From: Ideonella alba
GTDB taxonomy: Bacteria > Pseudomonadota > Gammaproteobacteria > Burkholderiales > Burkholderiaceae_C
Assembly (NCBI RefSeq): GCF_018069875.1
Contig: NZ_JAGQDF010000013.1
Coordinates: forward strand, 124,001 to 188,000
DNA length: 64,000 nucleotides
Direction: 5' to 3'
The notes below the pieces were generated by a model. It ran no database searches. It had not been told where the DNA came from and was given only the letters and a program-made list of their open reading frames with translations. A program made the position numbers and the translations under genes. Shown here one piece after another: positions 35,494 through 48,500 of the stretch (the stretch's first letter is position 1; each line of letters starts with the position of its first letter).

Positions 35494-36210
35494 ATGTGCG
35501 GCCGCTACGTGGTGGCCTATGACCCTGCGACGCTGGTACAGGGTTTCAGCCTGACCCGCATCCAGCCCTTCGAGCGGCGCTGGAACATCGCCCCGCAGAG
35601 CGAGGTGCCGGTGGTCCATGACACGCGCGAGGGCGAGCGCATCGGCACGCTGATGCGCTGGGGCCTGGTGCCGCACTGGGCCAAGGACGCCGGCATCGGT
35701 GCCAAGCTCAACAACGCGCGGCTGGAAAGCGCGGCCGAGAAGCCGTCGTTCCGCCAGGCGCTGCGCCGACGCCGCTGCCTGATCCCGGCCAGCGGCTTCT
35801 ACGAATGGCAGCCGCGCCGCGGCGCCGACGGCAAGCCCTTCAAGCAACCCTGGTACTTCAGCGCCGCCGACGGCGCGCCGCTGGCCTTCGCCGGCCTGTT
35901 CGAGGCCTGGCGCCCTGACGAAAGCGCCGACTGGCTGCTGAGCTGCTGCATCCTGACCCGCGAGGCCAATGCCACGATGGCGCCGGTGCACGACCGCATG
36001 CCGGTGATCGTCGAGCCGGCGCACTGGGCGGCTTGGCTGGACCGCGGCGAGCAGCGGCCCGAGGCACTCGCTGCGCTGCTGCCGCCGACACCGCCGCAGG
36101 CGCTGCGCAGCTGGCCGGTCGACCGGGCGGTGGGCCGCGCCAGCGTGGACGGCGAAGCCCTCACCGCCCCGCTGGCCGAGCCCCTGACGCCGCTGCCCCC
36201 CGAGGCGTAG
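35494..36210 (+). CDS. SOS response-associated peptidase / abasic-site crosslinking protein (SRAP, YedK-like)
   Basis: This 238-residue SRAP protein has catalytic Cys2 in MCGRYVVAYD (exposed after Met removal), RRWNIAPQSEVPVV, KLNNARLESAAEKPSFRQAL, CLIPASGFYEWQ and MAPVHDRMPVIVEP with the active-site His. Family members form a thiazolidine crosslink with abasic sites in single-stranded DNA, shielding them during replication. GGAGGAG precedes the ATG. The last codons and stop lie in a GC-rich repeat (36190-36232) similar to others in the window, so the C-terminal LPPEA may be repeat-derived. Confidence 0.95.
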   Translation: MCGRYVVAYDPATLVQGFSLTRIQPFERRWNIAPQSEVPVVHDTREGERIGTLMRWGLVPHWAKDAGIGAKLNNARLESAAEKPSFRQALRRRRCLIPASGFYEWQPRRGADGKPFKQPWYFSAADGAPLAFAGLFEAWRPDESADWLLSCCILTREANATMAPVHDRMPVIVEPAHWAAWLDRGEQRPEALAALLPPTPPQALRSWPVDRAVGRASVDGEALTAPLAEPLTPLPPEA

Positions 36211-36232
36211 GGGGGCCAAGGCGGCTTTTCCC
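36190..36232. repeat. GC-rich dispersed repeat overlapping a stop codon
   Basis: The sequence reads GCTGCCCCCCGAGGCGTAGG, then GGGGCCAAGGCGGC and a second C-run. It has the same C-run/G-run plus GGCGGC plan as the units at 10895 and 32455. It provides the TAG stop of the SRAP gene. Confidence 0.4.
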
Positions 36233-36319
36233 CCGCATTTCGCCACGCTGCGGGCCTCACGCGGCCCTTAGGCTCTGGACCGAAGCCTCCGACATTGCAG
36301 GAGTCGTCCGGAGAACGCC

Positions 36320-36550
36320 ATGCCCCTTCAACTCGCCCGCCGATTTGCCGCCGCGCTGCGCCCCGCCCCCGCTGTCTCCACCTGCTGGGCCGACACCCAG
36401 CCGATGGGCCTGAGCGTGGAATCACCGCCGCGGCCGCGCCCCTTCCGCCAGGTGCTGGCCGGCCTGCAGGTGCAGGAAAGCCGCGACGAGGACCTGTTCG
36501 CGACCTACTTCGGCGCCCACGAATCGCTGGGTCTCAGTCAGGAGAACTGA
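36320..36550 (+). CDS. Small hypothetical protein (76 residues)
   Basis: The frame has GGAG 6 nt upstream of its ATG and encodes MPLQLARRFAAALRPAPAVS, a central Pro-rich part, then FRQVLAGLQVQESRDEDLFA and TYFGAHESLGLS. The C-terminal half is mixed and acidic, unlike a shadow frame. It ends 17 bp inside the convergent MipA gene. There is no known family; it may be a small cytoplasmic protein. Confidence 0.5.
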   Translation: MPLQLARRFAAALRPAPAVSTCWADTQPMGLSVESPPRPRPFRQVLAGLQVQESRDEDLFATYFGAHESLGLSQEN

Positions 36551-37358
36551 TGTAGACCAGCCCCAGCACCAGCCCCACCGAGCTGCGCTGGAGCGTCAGC
36601 GGGCTGGCCGCCGCGGGGCCCAGCATGTAGGTCAGGCCGACCGTGCCGCCCAGGCGCCAGTTCGGGTGGACGCGCCAGGTCAGTCCCGTGCCCACATGGA
36701 CATCGGTGAGGCCGGCGCCCGGGTCGTAGGCCGGCAGCCCGGCCGCCGGCGCCGAGGCGGCCGGCACGCCGTGGTGGCTGCGCATGTAGGTGGCGTCCGC
36801 CGCACTCAGGCCGATGCCCTGGGTCCAGCGCAGCGTGGGTGACAAGGCCACCCGGCGCGACAGATCCACCGACAGCGTCACGCCGCCGTCGCGGCCCAGC
36901 AGGTCGCTTGACAGCGCGGCGCTGATGGCGCGCTGGTCATCGGCCTCGCCCTCCAGCGCGTAGCGGCCGTAGAGCCGGGCGCGCAGCGTGCTGCGCACCT
37001 CGGGCAGCGCGGCCAGGCGCGGGTCGTCGCTGGCGAAGCGGCCCTTGTCGTAGCGCAGTGCCAGGCCCGAGCTCCACCGGGTCGACTCCACCAGCGACAC
37101 GCTGGCGCCTGGCGCCCGGCTGCCGTCGCTGGGCCCCTCGATCAGGTTGGCCTGCGACGAGGTCAGCCGGAAACGCCCCCAGCGCAGCCCGATCACCGGC
37201 CGCGCCGACACGTCGTAGTTGTCCGAGCCTGCATAGCTGGGCTTCCAGGCCGTGGCCAGCCCGACCTGGTAGCTGAAATGGCCTTCGTCATCGGCGGCGT
37301 GGCTGGCCGGGGCCAGCAGGCTGGCCAGACCGGCCAGGGCCAGGGCGTGCAGTCGCAT
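36534..37358 (-). CDS. MipA/OmpV family outer membrane protein
   Basis: This protein has about 274 residues, with a signal peptide (MRLHALALAGLASLLAPASH, cleaved at AADDE). Amphipathic beta-strands follow: HFSYQVGLATAWKPSYAGSD (the MipA opening), RPVIGLRWGRFRLTSSQANL, and the terminal LQRSSVGLVLGLVYISSPD. Family members are scaffold or porin-like outer-membrane proteins. A start 8 codons upstream (37382) is possible; neither start has a clear ribosome site. Confidence 0.88.
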   Translation of the reverse strand: MRLHALALAGLASLLAPASHAADDEGHFSYQVGLATAWKPSYAGSDNYDVSARPVIGLRWGRFRLTSSQANLIEGPSDGSRAPGASVSLVESTRWSSGLALRYDKGRFASDDPRLAALPEVRSTLRARLYGRYALEGEADDQRAISAALSSDLLGRDGGVTLSVDLSRRVALSPTLRWTQGIGLSAADATYMRSHHGVPAASAPAAGLPAYDPGAGLTDVHVGTGLTWRVHPNWRLGGTVGLTYMLGPAAASPLTLQRSSVGLVLGLVYISSPD

Positions 37359-37507
37359 GGGATGAGGGCGGTAGTGGCGCATGGTCGGCGATGCTAGTGG
37401 GTCAGGATTGACGACGTCTGAAGAGGGATGTCACCCCGACGGTGCCATACTTCCAGCCACCACTGCGGCCGCAGCGAGCCGCGGCGCGCGATGAAGGAGT
37501 TCCAGCG

Positions 37508-38601
37508 ATGCACCACGGCACCTGGTGGCGATCGGGGCGGCAACCGGCCGTGCGATGGTCTGGCCGCCGGGCGCTCATGGCGGCGGCCTGGCTGGTCGCG
37601 GCGACGGCCACGGCCGCAGCGCCGGAGCCCACCGTGCTGCGCGTGGTGGGGGGCCTGGCAGGCGTCAACCAGTACCTGCGCCACGAGGAGCCGTTCTGGT
37701 CGCAGGAGCTGCCGGGCCTGAGCGCCGGGCGCCTGCGTGCCGACATCGTGCCCTTCGACCGCGCCGGCATCCGGGGTGCCGACATGGTGCGGCTGATGCA
37801 GTTGGGCGTGGTCAGCTTCGGCACACTGCTGGTCAGCCAGGCCAGCGGCCAGGACCCGCTGCTGGGCGCAGTGGACCTGGCGGGCCTGAACCCGGACATC
37901 GCCAGCCTGCGCCGCCACCTGGCGGCCTTCCGGCCCCTGCTGGCCGAGCGCCTGCGCGAGCGCCACGGCATCGAGCTGCTGGCGGTCTACACGTACCCGG
38001 CGCAGATGGTCTTCTGCAACAAGCCGCTGGCCAGCCTGGGCGACCTGGCGGGCCGCAAGGTGCGCACCTCCAGCCCCACCCAGGCCGACTGGGTGGAAGC
38101 GCTGGGCGGCACCGCGGTCACCACGCCCTTCGCCGAGATCGTGCAGCAGATGCGCAGTGGCGGCCTGGACTGCGCGGTCACCGGCAGCATGTCGGGCAAC
38201 ACCATCGGCCTGCACGAGGTCACCACCCACATCCACACGCTGCCGATCACCTGGGGGCTGTCCTACTTCGGCGCCAACCGCGCTGCCTGGCTGGCGCTGC
38301 CGGCCGACCTGCGCCAGCTGCTGAACCGCGAGCTGGCGCGGCTGGAACACGACATCTGGCTGGAGTCCGACCATGAAACCGGCGAAGGCCTGGCCTGCAA
38401 CATCGGCGCCCAGGCCTGCGTGGGCGGCCGCAAGGGCCGCATGGCCGAGGTGCGGGCGACGCCGGCCGATGTCCGTCGCCAGCGTGAGATCTTCGCCAGC
38501 ACCGTGCTGACCCGCTGGCTGCAGCGCTGCGGCGCCGGCTGCGCCGAGGCCTGGAACCGAACGCTGGGGCCGGTCAGCGGCACGATGGCGCCGCGCGGAC
38601 C

Positions 38602-38605
<4 letters not shown>
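37508..38605 (+). CDS. DctP-like (TRAP-type) periplasmic binding protein
   Basis: This 365-residue protein has an extended basic N-terminus and a signal peptide (ALMAAAWLVAATATAAA). The TRAP solute-receptor fold shows ARNQ-like segments, the conserved Arg in LGDLAGRKVRTSSPTQADWV, PFAEIVQQMRSGGLDCAVTG and TWGLSYFGANRAAWLALP. AAGGAG lies 8 nt before the ATG. No dctQ or dctM membrane genes are near. Its stop overlaps the start of a hybrid histidine kinase (GTGA). It therefore probably presents a ligand to the kinase rather than to a transporter (inference). Confidence 0.88.
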
Positions 38606-41106
<2,501 letters not shown>

Positions 41107-41113
41107 GGCGCGC

Positions 41114-42346
41114 TCAGGCCAGCAGTTCAGCAAGCCGCTGCTGCGTGACGCCGTAGAAGCCCTGCAGCGCGGCGATCTGCCGCTCGGCCTCGGCGCGACG
41201 GCGTGCCTCGCCGGGGGCGCCCTCGGGGCGGCGCAGCGCCAGGATCATCTTGTTCTTGCTGGTGTGCTCCAGCGCCACGAACTCGAAGACCTGGGCGTCC
41301 CAGCCGCGCGCCTCCAGCCACAGCGCGCGCAGGGTGTCGGTCACCATCTCGGCCTGCTGGCCCAGGTGGATGCCGTGCTGCAGCATGCCCCGCAGCACCT
41401 CGGGCAGCTGCATCTGCGGACGCAGCTCCTTGTGGCAGCAGGGCGAGCAGACGATCATGGTGGCCCCGGCGCGGATGCCGGCGGCGATCGCCACGTCGGT
41501 GGCGGTGTCGCAGGCGTGCAGCGCGATCATCAGGTCGACCCGCTCGGGGGCGTGGTCGTTGACGTCGCCGCACTCGAAGCGCAGGCCCGCCAGACCGCGC
41601 CGTGCGGCGGCGGCGTTGCACTCGTCCACCAGGGGCTGGCGCAGCTCCACGCCCAGCACCTCGGCCGGCCAGTGGCGCGCCTGGGTCAGGTGGTGGTGCA
41701 GCGCAAAGGTCAGGTAGCCGCGGCCGGCGCCGAAGTCCACCACCCGCACCGGCTGACCCGGGGCCGGCGCCCAGTGGGCGCGCTCCAGTGCGTGGGCGAT
41801 CACCTCGACGAACTTGTTGATCTGCTTCCACTTGCGCGCCATCGCCGGCACCAGCTTGCCCTGCGCGTCGGTCACGCCCAGGTCCTGCAGGAAGGGCTCG
41901 CTCAGTGCCAGCCAGCGCTGCTTCTCGCGGTCGTGGCCGGCGGGCTCGGCGGCCACCGCGGTCTGGGCGTGGCGCGCCAAGGCCACCTTGCCGCGCTTGC
42001 TGATCGACAGCTGCCATTCGCCGTCGGTGGTGAACAGGTGGGCGTGGGCGAAGCGCGTGCCCAGCAGCTCGCGCAGCAGGGCCAGCGCCTCGTCCTGCGG
42101 CGGGTTCTTGGTGATGTCGCGCGTGGCGTGCTGGTAGACCAGCTGCAGGCAGGCCTGGCCGCGCAGCACCAGCGGCCGCGCGCTCAGGCGCTGCAGGTCG
42201 TCGCCGCCGGCACGTGGCTTGGCCAGCACCAGCTTCACGCAGCGGCCCTGGTCCAGGGACTCGGCCAGCAGCGCATGGAAGCGCTCCAGCCGGGCCAGGT
42301 CGGCCAGGGCCTGGCGGTGGTCGGTCAGCGGGGCATCGTCGCTCAT
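41114..42346 (-). CDS. SAM-dependent methyltransferase
   Basis: This 410-residue protein has an N-terminal domain (about 1-190: [53 protein letters not shown]). A Rossmann methyltransferase domain follows, with [20 protein letters not shown] (motif I), [31 protein letters not shown] and [11 protein letters not shown]. The CSPCCHKE motif resembles methyltransferases of the Methyltransf_32 type. The substrate (possibly tRNA or another RNA) is not known. It converges on the hybrid kinase gene with an 8-bp gap and lies 28 bp downstream of the aminotransferase-like gene. Confidence 0.88.
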   Translation of the reverse strand: MSDDAPLTDHRQALADLARLERFHALLAESLDQGRCVKLVLAKPRAGGDDLQRLSARPLVLRGQACLQLVYQHATRDITKNPPQDEALALLRELLGTRFAHAHLFTTDGEWQLSISKRGKVALARHAQTAVAAEPAGHDREKQRWLALSEPFLQDLGVTDAQGKLVPAMARKWKQINKFVEVIAHALERAHWAPAPGQPVRVVDFGAGRGYLTFALHHHLTQARHWPAEVLGVELRQPLVDECNAAAARRGLAGLRFECGDVNDHAPERVDLMIALHACDTATDVAIAAGIRAGATMIVCSPCCHKELRPQMQLPEVLRGMLQHGIHLGQQAEMVTDTLRALWLEARGWDAQVFEFVALEHTSKNKMILALRRPEGAPGEARRRAEAERQIAALQGFYGVTQQRLAELLA

Positions 42347-42374
42347 CGCGCGATTGTCCCCGCATGCGCGGGGC

Positions 42375-43742
42375 TCAGGCCTCGGCGGTGTCCAGGCCCA
42401 TCTGCGCGGTCTCCACGGCCTCGGGCGGCGCGGCCTCGGCGATCGCCCGGCCCAGGCGGCGCGCCGCCTCCAGCGCCTGGGCTGGCGTGTGCGCCGCCAT
42501 GCACTGCAGCCGCATGCGCGCGCGGTTGAGCGCCACCGCCGGGTACTCGACCAGGTTGGCCAGCAGGCCCTGCCCGGGCAGCGCGCGGGCGATGCGCCGC
42601 GCCTGCGCGGTGGGACCCAGCAGCACCGGCACGATCGGCGAGGGCTGCCCCAGCACCTCCAGGCCCTGCCAGTGCAGCGCCTGGCGCAGCGCCAGCACGG
42701 TCTGCATCAGTGCGTCGCGGCGCTGCAGGCCCTCGGCCGAGCGGACCAGGCGCAGCGATTCGCGCACCACCGCGATCTGCACCGGCGACAGCGTGTTCGA
42801 GAAGGTGGTGGTGGGGGCGTAGTAGCGCAGGTACTCGGCCAGCGCCGCCTCGCGGCAGGCGACGAAGCCGCCATTGGCGGCCAGCGTCTTCGAGAACGAG
42901 CCCAGCACGATGTCGAGCTCGCCGTGCACGCCCTGCAGGCCTGGCTGGCCCTGGCCCTGCGGACCCATGCTGCCCAGGTCGTGTGCCACGTCCACCGCCA
43001 GCAGCGCGTCGAACTCGTGCGCCAGCGCCTGCAGCGCAGCCAGGTCGGGCGCATCGGCGTCCATCGAGAAGCAGCCTTCGGTGACCAGCAGGATGCCGTG
43101 CTGGGCGCCGCGCGCGCGGATGCGCTGCAGCAGCGTGCGCGCATGCGCCACGTCCAGGTGGCGGTGCAGGTGCACATGGCGGGTGGCGGCGCGCGCGCCT
43201 TCGTGCAGGCAGTTGTGGGCCAGCTGGTCCATCACCACGTGGTCTTCGGGCCCGACCAGCGCGCGCAGCAGGCCGTAGCCGGCGGCCCAGCCGGTGGGGA
43301 ACAGGCGCACATGCGGCATCGCCAGGTGCTCGGCCAGCTCCTGCTCGAGCCGATCGCCGTCGCCCACGTTGCCGGCCAGCACCGTGGAGCCGGCGCTGTG
43401 CACGCCCCAGCGCTGCACCGCCTCGGTGGCGGCGGCGCACACCGCGGGGTGGGTCGACAGCGACAGGTAGTCCTGCGACGAGAAGTTCAGCCCGCTGGCC
43501 AGGCTGCCATCGGCCTGCGCCAGCCGCGCCTGCGGGCCGGGCGGCCCCTGCAGCGTGCGCGCGTAGGGGTGCAGGCCGCGCTCGCGGCGCAGCACCAGCC
43601 AGTCGTGGAAGGCGCGCGGGCGGGTGCGCAGGTCGGCGTGCGCACCGCCGACGAAGTCGCGTGTGCTGCCGGCCAGCGCGGGGTCCAGCAGGGCCAGCGT
43701 GTCGCTGGCGTCGGGTTCCTGCTCCTCGAAACGGTCGTCCAT
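42375..43742 (-). CDS. Alpha-oxoamine synthase-type PLP enzyme (aminotransferase class I/II)
   Basis: This 455-residue fold-type-I PLP enzyme has NFSSQDYLSLSTHPAVCAAA, STVLAGNVGDGDRLEQELAE, VDVAHDLGSMGPQG with the cofactor-binding Asp, and the Schiff-base lysine (Lys285) in VLGSFSKTLAANGG. This pattern fits the BioF/KBL/serine palmitoyltransferase group, which condenses an amino acid with an acyl-CoA. The N-terminal ~75 residues are unusual and family-specific. The ATG has GGGAG 5 nt upstream. No biotin or sphingolipid genes are adjacent, so the product is unknown; an acyl-chain or alpha-aminoketone signal is possible. Confidence 0.87.
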   Translation of the reverse strand: MDDRFEEQEPDASDTLALLDPALAGSTRDFVGGAHADLRTRPRAFHDWLVLRRERGLHPYARTLQGPPGPQARLAQADGSLASGLNFSSQDYLSLSTHPAVCAAATEAVQRWGVHSAGSTVLAGNVGDGDRLEQELAEHLAMPHVRLFPTGWAAGYGLLRALVGPEDHVVMDQLAHNCLHEGARAATRHVHLHRHLDVAHARTLLQRIRARGAQHGILLVTEGCFSMDADAPDLAALQALAHEFDALLAVDVAHDLGSMGPQGQGQPGLQGVHGELDIVLGSFSKTLAANGGFVACREAALAEYLRYYAPTTTFSNTLSPVQIAVVRESLRLVRSAEGLQRRDALMQTVLALRQALHWQGLEVLGQPSPIVPVLLGPTAQARRIARALPGQGLLANLVEYPAVALNRARMRLQCMAAHTPAQALEAARRLGRAIAEAAPPEAVETAQMGLDTAEA

Positions 43743-43893
43743 GTCATCTCCCTGTGTGTGTATGTGGACGGCCGGGAGTCTGACCGGGAACCCCCGGGCT
43801 GCCAGCCTGCCTGCAAAGGGGGATTGACTTTTTGCGCTGAAACTGGCTGGCTGTTGCCTTGGATGCGACACCCGCTGGGCGCTGTCGAGGACG

Positions 43894-43917
43894 AAAAAAA
43901 GCCCGGCGGGGCCGGGC
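43894..43917 (-). terminator. Rho-independent terminator of the 43956-44333 lipoprotein gene
   Basis: On the minus strand GCCCGGC-CCC-GCCGGGC is followed by seven T. It lies 39 bp past the stop of the small lipoprotein gene. The remainder of 43743-43893 is the likely promoter region of the downstream aminotransferase-like gene. Confidence 0.85.
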
Positions 43918-43955
43918 GGTGCACGGTCTGGCAGGCGGATGCCCGCGCGACGCGC

Positions 43956-44333
43956 TTACTCCTTGTCCATGATGATCGAGATGTCGCCCGGGTACTTCCA
44001 CATGGCTCCGGTGATCATGTCGGTGATCCCCAGGTCCAGGAAGAAGCCGCCGACCACGCCGGCGGTCTGGGTGGCGCTGACCAGCCGCTGGGTCTTGGGC
44101 TGGTAGCCCTGTGCCTTGCAGTTGATGATGATGTCCTTCGCGCCCTTGGACACCGTCATCGTGTTCTGCTTGCCCGAGACCGCACCCAGCTCAGTGCCAT
44201 CGCTGGACAGCTGACAGGTCGCCTCCGGCGGGGTGATGGCAAAGATCAGCGTCTGCGACGTGCCATCGGTGATCGAGGCGCAACCGGACAGCGCCAGCAG
44301 GGCCGTCAGGCCCGCCGCCATGAAAACACGCAT
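43956..44333 (-). CDS. Small lipoprotein, function unknown
   Basis: This 125-residue protein starts MRVFMAAGLTALLALSGC (lipobox LSGC, Cys18) and has a GGGAGGA ribosome site. The mature part is compact: TDGTSQTLIFAITPPEATCQ, TVSKGAKDIIINCKAQGYQP (PEGA-like carbohydrate-binding strand pattern), then a hydrophobic segment TAGVVGGFFLDLGITDMITG. The gene stands alone with a strong terminator. It resembles uncharacterised proteobacterial lipoproteins with a PEGA-like fold (inference). Confidence 0.87.
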   Translation of the reverse strand: MRVFMAAGLTALLALSGCASITDGTSQTLIFAITPPEATCQLSSDGTELGAVSGKQNTMTVSKGAKDIIINCKAQGYQPKTQRLVSATQTAGVVGGFFLDLGITDMITGAMWKYPGDISIIMDKE

Positions 44334-44478
44334 GCTTCCTCCCTTTGAATGTGAGCATTGCATCCAGATGTGAGTGGTTGGACCGAGGGGAGTGACCGCG
44401 GACGAACACCGAGGCGCTTGGCGCACGGAAGTGGTCGACATAGCATGCACTTCGCACGGCGCTGGCCGGCCCTCCGCG

Positions 44479-44958
44479 ATGACCGCACTCCGTCCCTTTT
44501 CACCTGCCGAGTTCGAGGCCTGGCTGCCGCAGGCCATCGAGGCCTACGCACGCGACAAGACCGCCGCGGGCCAGTGGACGCCCGACGAGGCCCTGGCGCG
44601 CTCGCGCGAGGACCACGCCCGCCTGCTGCCCCAGGGCCTGGCCACGGTCGACCACCACCTCTGCGCCATCGTCAACGGCACCGGCACCGCCGTGGGCGTG
44701 CTGTGGTTTGCCAGGCAGCGCCTGCATGGCCTGGACATCGCCTATGTCTACAACCTGGAGGTCGACCCGCCGCACCGCCGCCAGGGCCATGCCGCGGGTG
44801 CCTTGCGATGCCTGGAGCAGGCCTGCGCGTCCTTCGGCTTCCACGGCATCGCACTGCATGTGTTCGGTCACAACCTGGGCGCCAGGCAGCTTTACGCCCA
44901 GCTGGGCTTCGAGCCCACCAACATCAGCCTGTTCAAGCGGGTCGGCGCCGGTGACTGA
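44479..44958 (+). CDS. GNAT-family N-acetyltransferase
   Basis: This 159-residue protein has the GNAT fold: an N-terminal helix pair, VGVLWFARQR, the acetyl-CoA-binding motif A in VYNLEVDPPHRRQGHAAGAL (Q-x-x-G-x-A type), and the C-terminal FGHNLGARQLYAQLGFEPTN. The conserved N-x-x-A-x-x-L-Y-x-x-x-G-F end is complete. The substrate is not known. It starts 145 bp from the divergent lipoprotein gene. Confidence 0.92.
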   Translation: MTALRPFSPAEFEAWLPQAIEAYARDKTAAGQWTPDEALARSREDHARLLPQGLATVDHHLCAIVNGTGTAVGVLWFARQRLHGLDIAYVYNLEVDPPHRRQGHAAGALRCLEQACASFGFHGIALHVFGHNLGARQLYAQLGFEPTNISLFKRVGAGD

Positions 44959-45072
44959 GCGTTGGCAGCGATCCGCACCCAGCGGCGCCCGCCTGTTGGC
45001 GTGGCCGGATCGCTGGATGCCCTGGTGTTTTCACGCCAGCCCCATCTCCCACTGCTTCACCCAGGACCACCC

Positions 45073-45525
45073 ATGACCCACTTCCCGATGCGCTGCCTGT
45101 GCGTGGCGCTGGCCGCACTGCTGTGGCTGCCCGCCCAGGCCCAGGACAGCCTGGCTGACCGCCAGGCCGCGGCCGACCGCTACCTGCAGGTGGTGCCGAT
45201 GTCCCGGATGCTGGACGACGCGTTCGCCGAGATCGGCAAGCAGGTGCCCGCCGCGCACCGGGCGCAGTTCCTGGCCGACATGAAAGCGATCGTGCGCGTG
45301 GACGCGCTGGAGACCCTGACGCGCGAGGCCATGGTCCGGACCTTCACCGCGGATGAGTTGAATGCGCTGGCCGACTTCTACGGCTCGACCCATGGTGCCA
45401 GCGCGATGAAGAAGTTCGGCACCTACATCGCGCAGGTCATCCCGGCGGTCCAGGCCGAGGTGCAGCGGGGCCTGGAGCAGCTGCAGCGGCAGCGCTCGTC
45501 GGCCACGACATCGCGCTCGTCGTGA
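45073..45525 (+). CDS. DUF2059 secreted protein
   Basis: This 150-residue protein has a signal peptide (MTHFPMRCLCVALAALLWLP, cleaved after AQAQ). A helical DUF2059 region contains VDALETLTREAMVRTFTADE and LNALADFYGSTHGASAMKKF, the F/Y-G-S-x-x-G-x-x-x-x-x-K motif of the family. The function is unknown; it is probably periplasmic. It converges on the RND transporter gene. Confidence 0.88.
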   Translation: MTHFPMRCLCVALAALLWLPAQAQDSLADRQAAADRYLQVVPMSRMLDDAFAEIGKQVPAAHRAQFLADMKAIVRVDALETLTREAMVRTFTADELNALADFYGSTHGASAMKKFGTYIAQVIPAVQAEVQRGLEQLQRQRSSATTSRSS

Positions 45526-45553
45526 CGCGCGGGCGCGCCGCGGCGGGCGCGTC

Positions 45554-48500
45554 TCAACGCGGCTGGGCCACCGGGTCCAGGATCGGCCCCTGGCCCGCCC
45601 AGCGGTCCAGCGCCAGGTAGATCACCGGTGTGATGTAGAGCGTCACCGCCTGGCTGATCAGCAGACCGCCGCACACCGCCAGGCCCAGCGGCTGGCGCAG
45701 CTCGGCGCCGGCGCCCAGGCCCAGCGCGATCGGCAGCGCGCCCATGAAGGCCGCCAGCGTGGTCATCATGATCGGCCGCAGACGCAGCAGGCAGGCCTGG
45801 CGGATCGCCTGCTCGGGCGGCAGGCCCTGGTGGCGCTGCGCGTCCAGGGCGAAGTCGATCATCATGATCGCGTTCTTCTTGACGATGCCGATCAGCATCA
45901 GGATGCCGATCGTGGCGATCAGCGTCAGGTCGTGGCCGAAGGCCCACAGCGCCAGCAGCGCGCCCACCGCGGCCGAGGGCAGCCCAGCCAGGATGGTCAG
46001 CGGGTGGATGTAGCTCTCGTACAGCACGCCCAGCAGCACGTAGATCACCGCCAGCGCGGCGATGATCAGCACCAGCTGGCCGCCCTGTGAATCCTGGAAC
46101 ACCGCGGCGTCGCCCCCGTAGCTGGCGATGATGGTGGGCGGCAGGCGCAGCTCGGCACTGTAGGCGCTGATGCGCTTGGTGGCCTCGCCCAGCGGCGCGT
46201 CGGGCGCCAGGTTGAAGCTGATCGTCACCGCCTGCAGCTGGCCCTGGTGGTTCACCGCGGTGGGGCCCAGCGTGCGCTGCACCGTGGCAAAGCCCGACAG
46301 CGGCACCAGCGCGCCGGTCCGGCTGCGCAGGTAGATCTTGTTGAAGGCGTCCTCGAACTGGCGGTCGGCGTCGGCCGCCTCCATGATGACCTGGAAGCTG
46401 TTGCTGGCGCCGTAGATGGTGGACACCTGGCGCTCGCCAAAGGCGCTGTAGAGCGCGCTGCGCAGCTCTGCGATCTGCACGCCCAGCAGCGCCGCCTTGT
46501 CGCGATCGATCGCCAGCGTGGCCTGCAGGCCGCGGTTCTGGCTGTCGCTGGTGACGTCGCGGAAGATCGGGTCGGCGCGCAGCTTCTCCTGCAGCTTGCC
46601 CGACCATTCGCCCAGCGCGTCGGCGCTGACGCTCTGCAGCGTGTACTGGTAGCGGCTCTTGCTCTGGCGGCCGCCCAGCTGCAGGTTCTGCACCGGTCGC
46701 ATGTAGACCGCCAGGCCCGGCACCGCGCGGGTCTTCTGGCGCAGACGCTCCACCACCTGGGCCATCGGCGGGCGCTCGGCGCGCGGCTTGAGCACGATGA
46801 ACATCCGGCCGGTGTTCTGCTGGTTGCCGCCGCTGCCGCCGGTGAAGGCCGACACCGCGGCGATCGCCGGATCGGCACGGAAGATGTCAGCCGCGCGGGT
46901 GTGCAGCTTCACCATCGCCTCGAAGGAGATGTCCTCGGCCGCCTCGGTGGTGACCTGGATCTGGCCGATGTCCTCTTCGGGGAAGAAGCCCTTGGGGCTG
47001 CTGACCGCCAGCCAGATCGACAGGCCCAGGCTGCCCAGCGCCAGCAGCCCGATCAGCGCGCGGTGCGCCAGCGCCCAGTCCAGGCTGCGGCCGTAGGCGG
47101 CCTGGAAGGCGCTGAAGCCGGCCTCGAAGACGCGGCCCAGGCGGCCTTCCTCCTCGGGCTCGTGGTGGCGCAGGAAGCGGCTGCACAGCATCGGCACCAG
47201 CGTCAGCGACACGCCGGCCGACACCAGGATGGCCAGTCCCACCACCACCGCGAATTCATGGAACAGCAGGCCGATCACGCCCGGCATGAAGAAGATCGGG
47301 ATCAGCACGGCGACCAGCGACACCGAGATCGAGACGATCGTGAAGCTCATCTCGCGCGCGCCGCGGATCGCGGCCTCGAACGGCGCCATGCCGTCCTCCA
47401 CGTGGCGCACGATGTTCTCGAGCATCACGATCGCATCGTCCACCACCAGACCCACCGCCAACGTGATGCCCAGCAGCGAGATGTTGTCCAGGCTGTAGCC
47501 GCCGGCGTAGAGCAGCGAGATCGCGCCGATCAGCGACACCGGCAGCGACAGCGTGGGGATCAGCGTGGCCGCGGCGCGGCGCAGGAACAGGAAGATCACC
47601 AGCACCACCAGCACCACGGTCAGCGCCAGCGTCAGGTTGACGTCGTGCAGCGCCTCGCGGATCGACAGCGAGCGGTCGTTGACCGGCGTCATCTGCACCG
47701 AGGCCGGCAGTTGGGCCGCGAAGCGCGGCAGCATGGCCCGCACCTTGTCGACCACCTGCACCGTGTTGGCATTGGGCTGGCGCTGCACCGCCAGCGTGAT
47801 GGACGGCTCGCCGTTGAGCGCGGCGTAGGTCTTGACCGACTCCACGCTGTCCTGCACCTCGGCCACGTCGCGCAGCCGCACCGGTGCGCCATTGCGGGCG
47901 GCGACGATCACCTGGCCCCATTCGCGGGCGCTGGAGAGCTGGCGGTTGGCCTGCACCGTCAGCGTCTGCCGCGGGCCTTCCAGCACGCCCACCGGCGTGT
48001 TGGCGTTGGCGCTGGCCAGCACCGTGCGCAACTCATCCAGCGTGACGTTGCGCTCGGCCAGCGCCTCGGGCCGCACCTTGATGCGCACCGCATAGCGGCG
48101 CTGGCCGAAGATGAAGACCTGGGCCACGCCGTCGATCGTCGACAGGCTGGGTGCGATCAGGTTCTCGGCGTAGTCGTTGAGCTCGGCGGTGTCCAGCGAG
48201 GGCGAGGTCAGCGCCACCAGCAGCACCGGCGCATCGGCCGGGTTGACCTTGCGGTAGCTGGGCGGCGTGGTCATCTCGGCCGGCAGCTGGCGCTGGGCGC
48301 GGAACAGCGCGGCCTGCACATCCACCGCGGCGGCGTCGATGTCGCGCGCGGCATCGAACTCCAGCGTCAGCGAGCTGCTGCCCAGCGTGTTGGTCGAGCT
48401 GATCACCGACAGGCCGGCGATGGTGCTGAACTGCTTTTCCAGCGGCAGCGCCACCGAGCTGGCCATGGTCTCGGGCGCCGCGCCGGGCAGCGTGGCGTTG

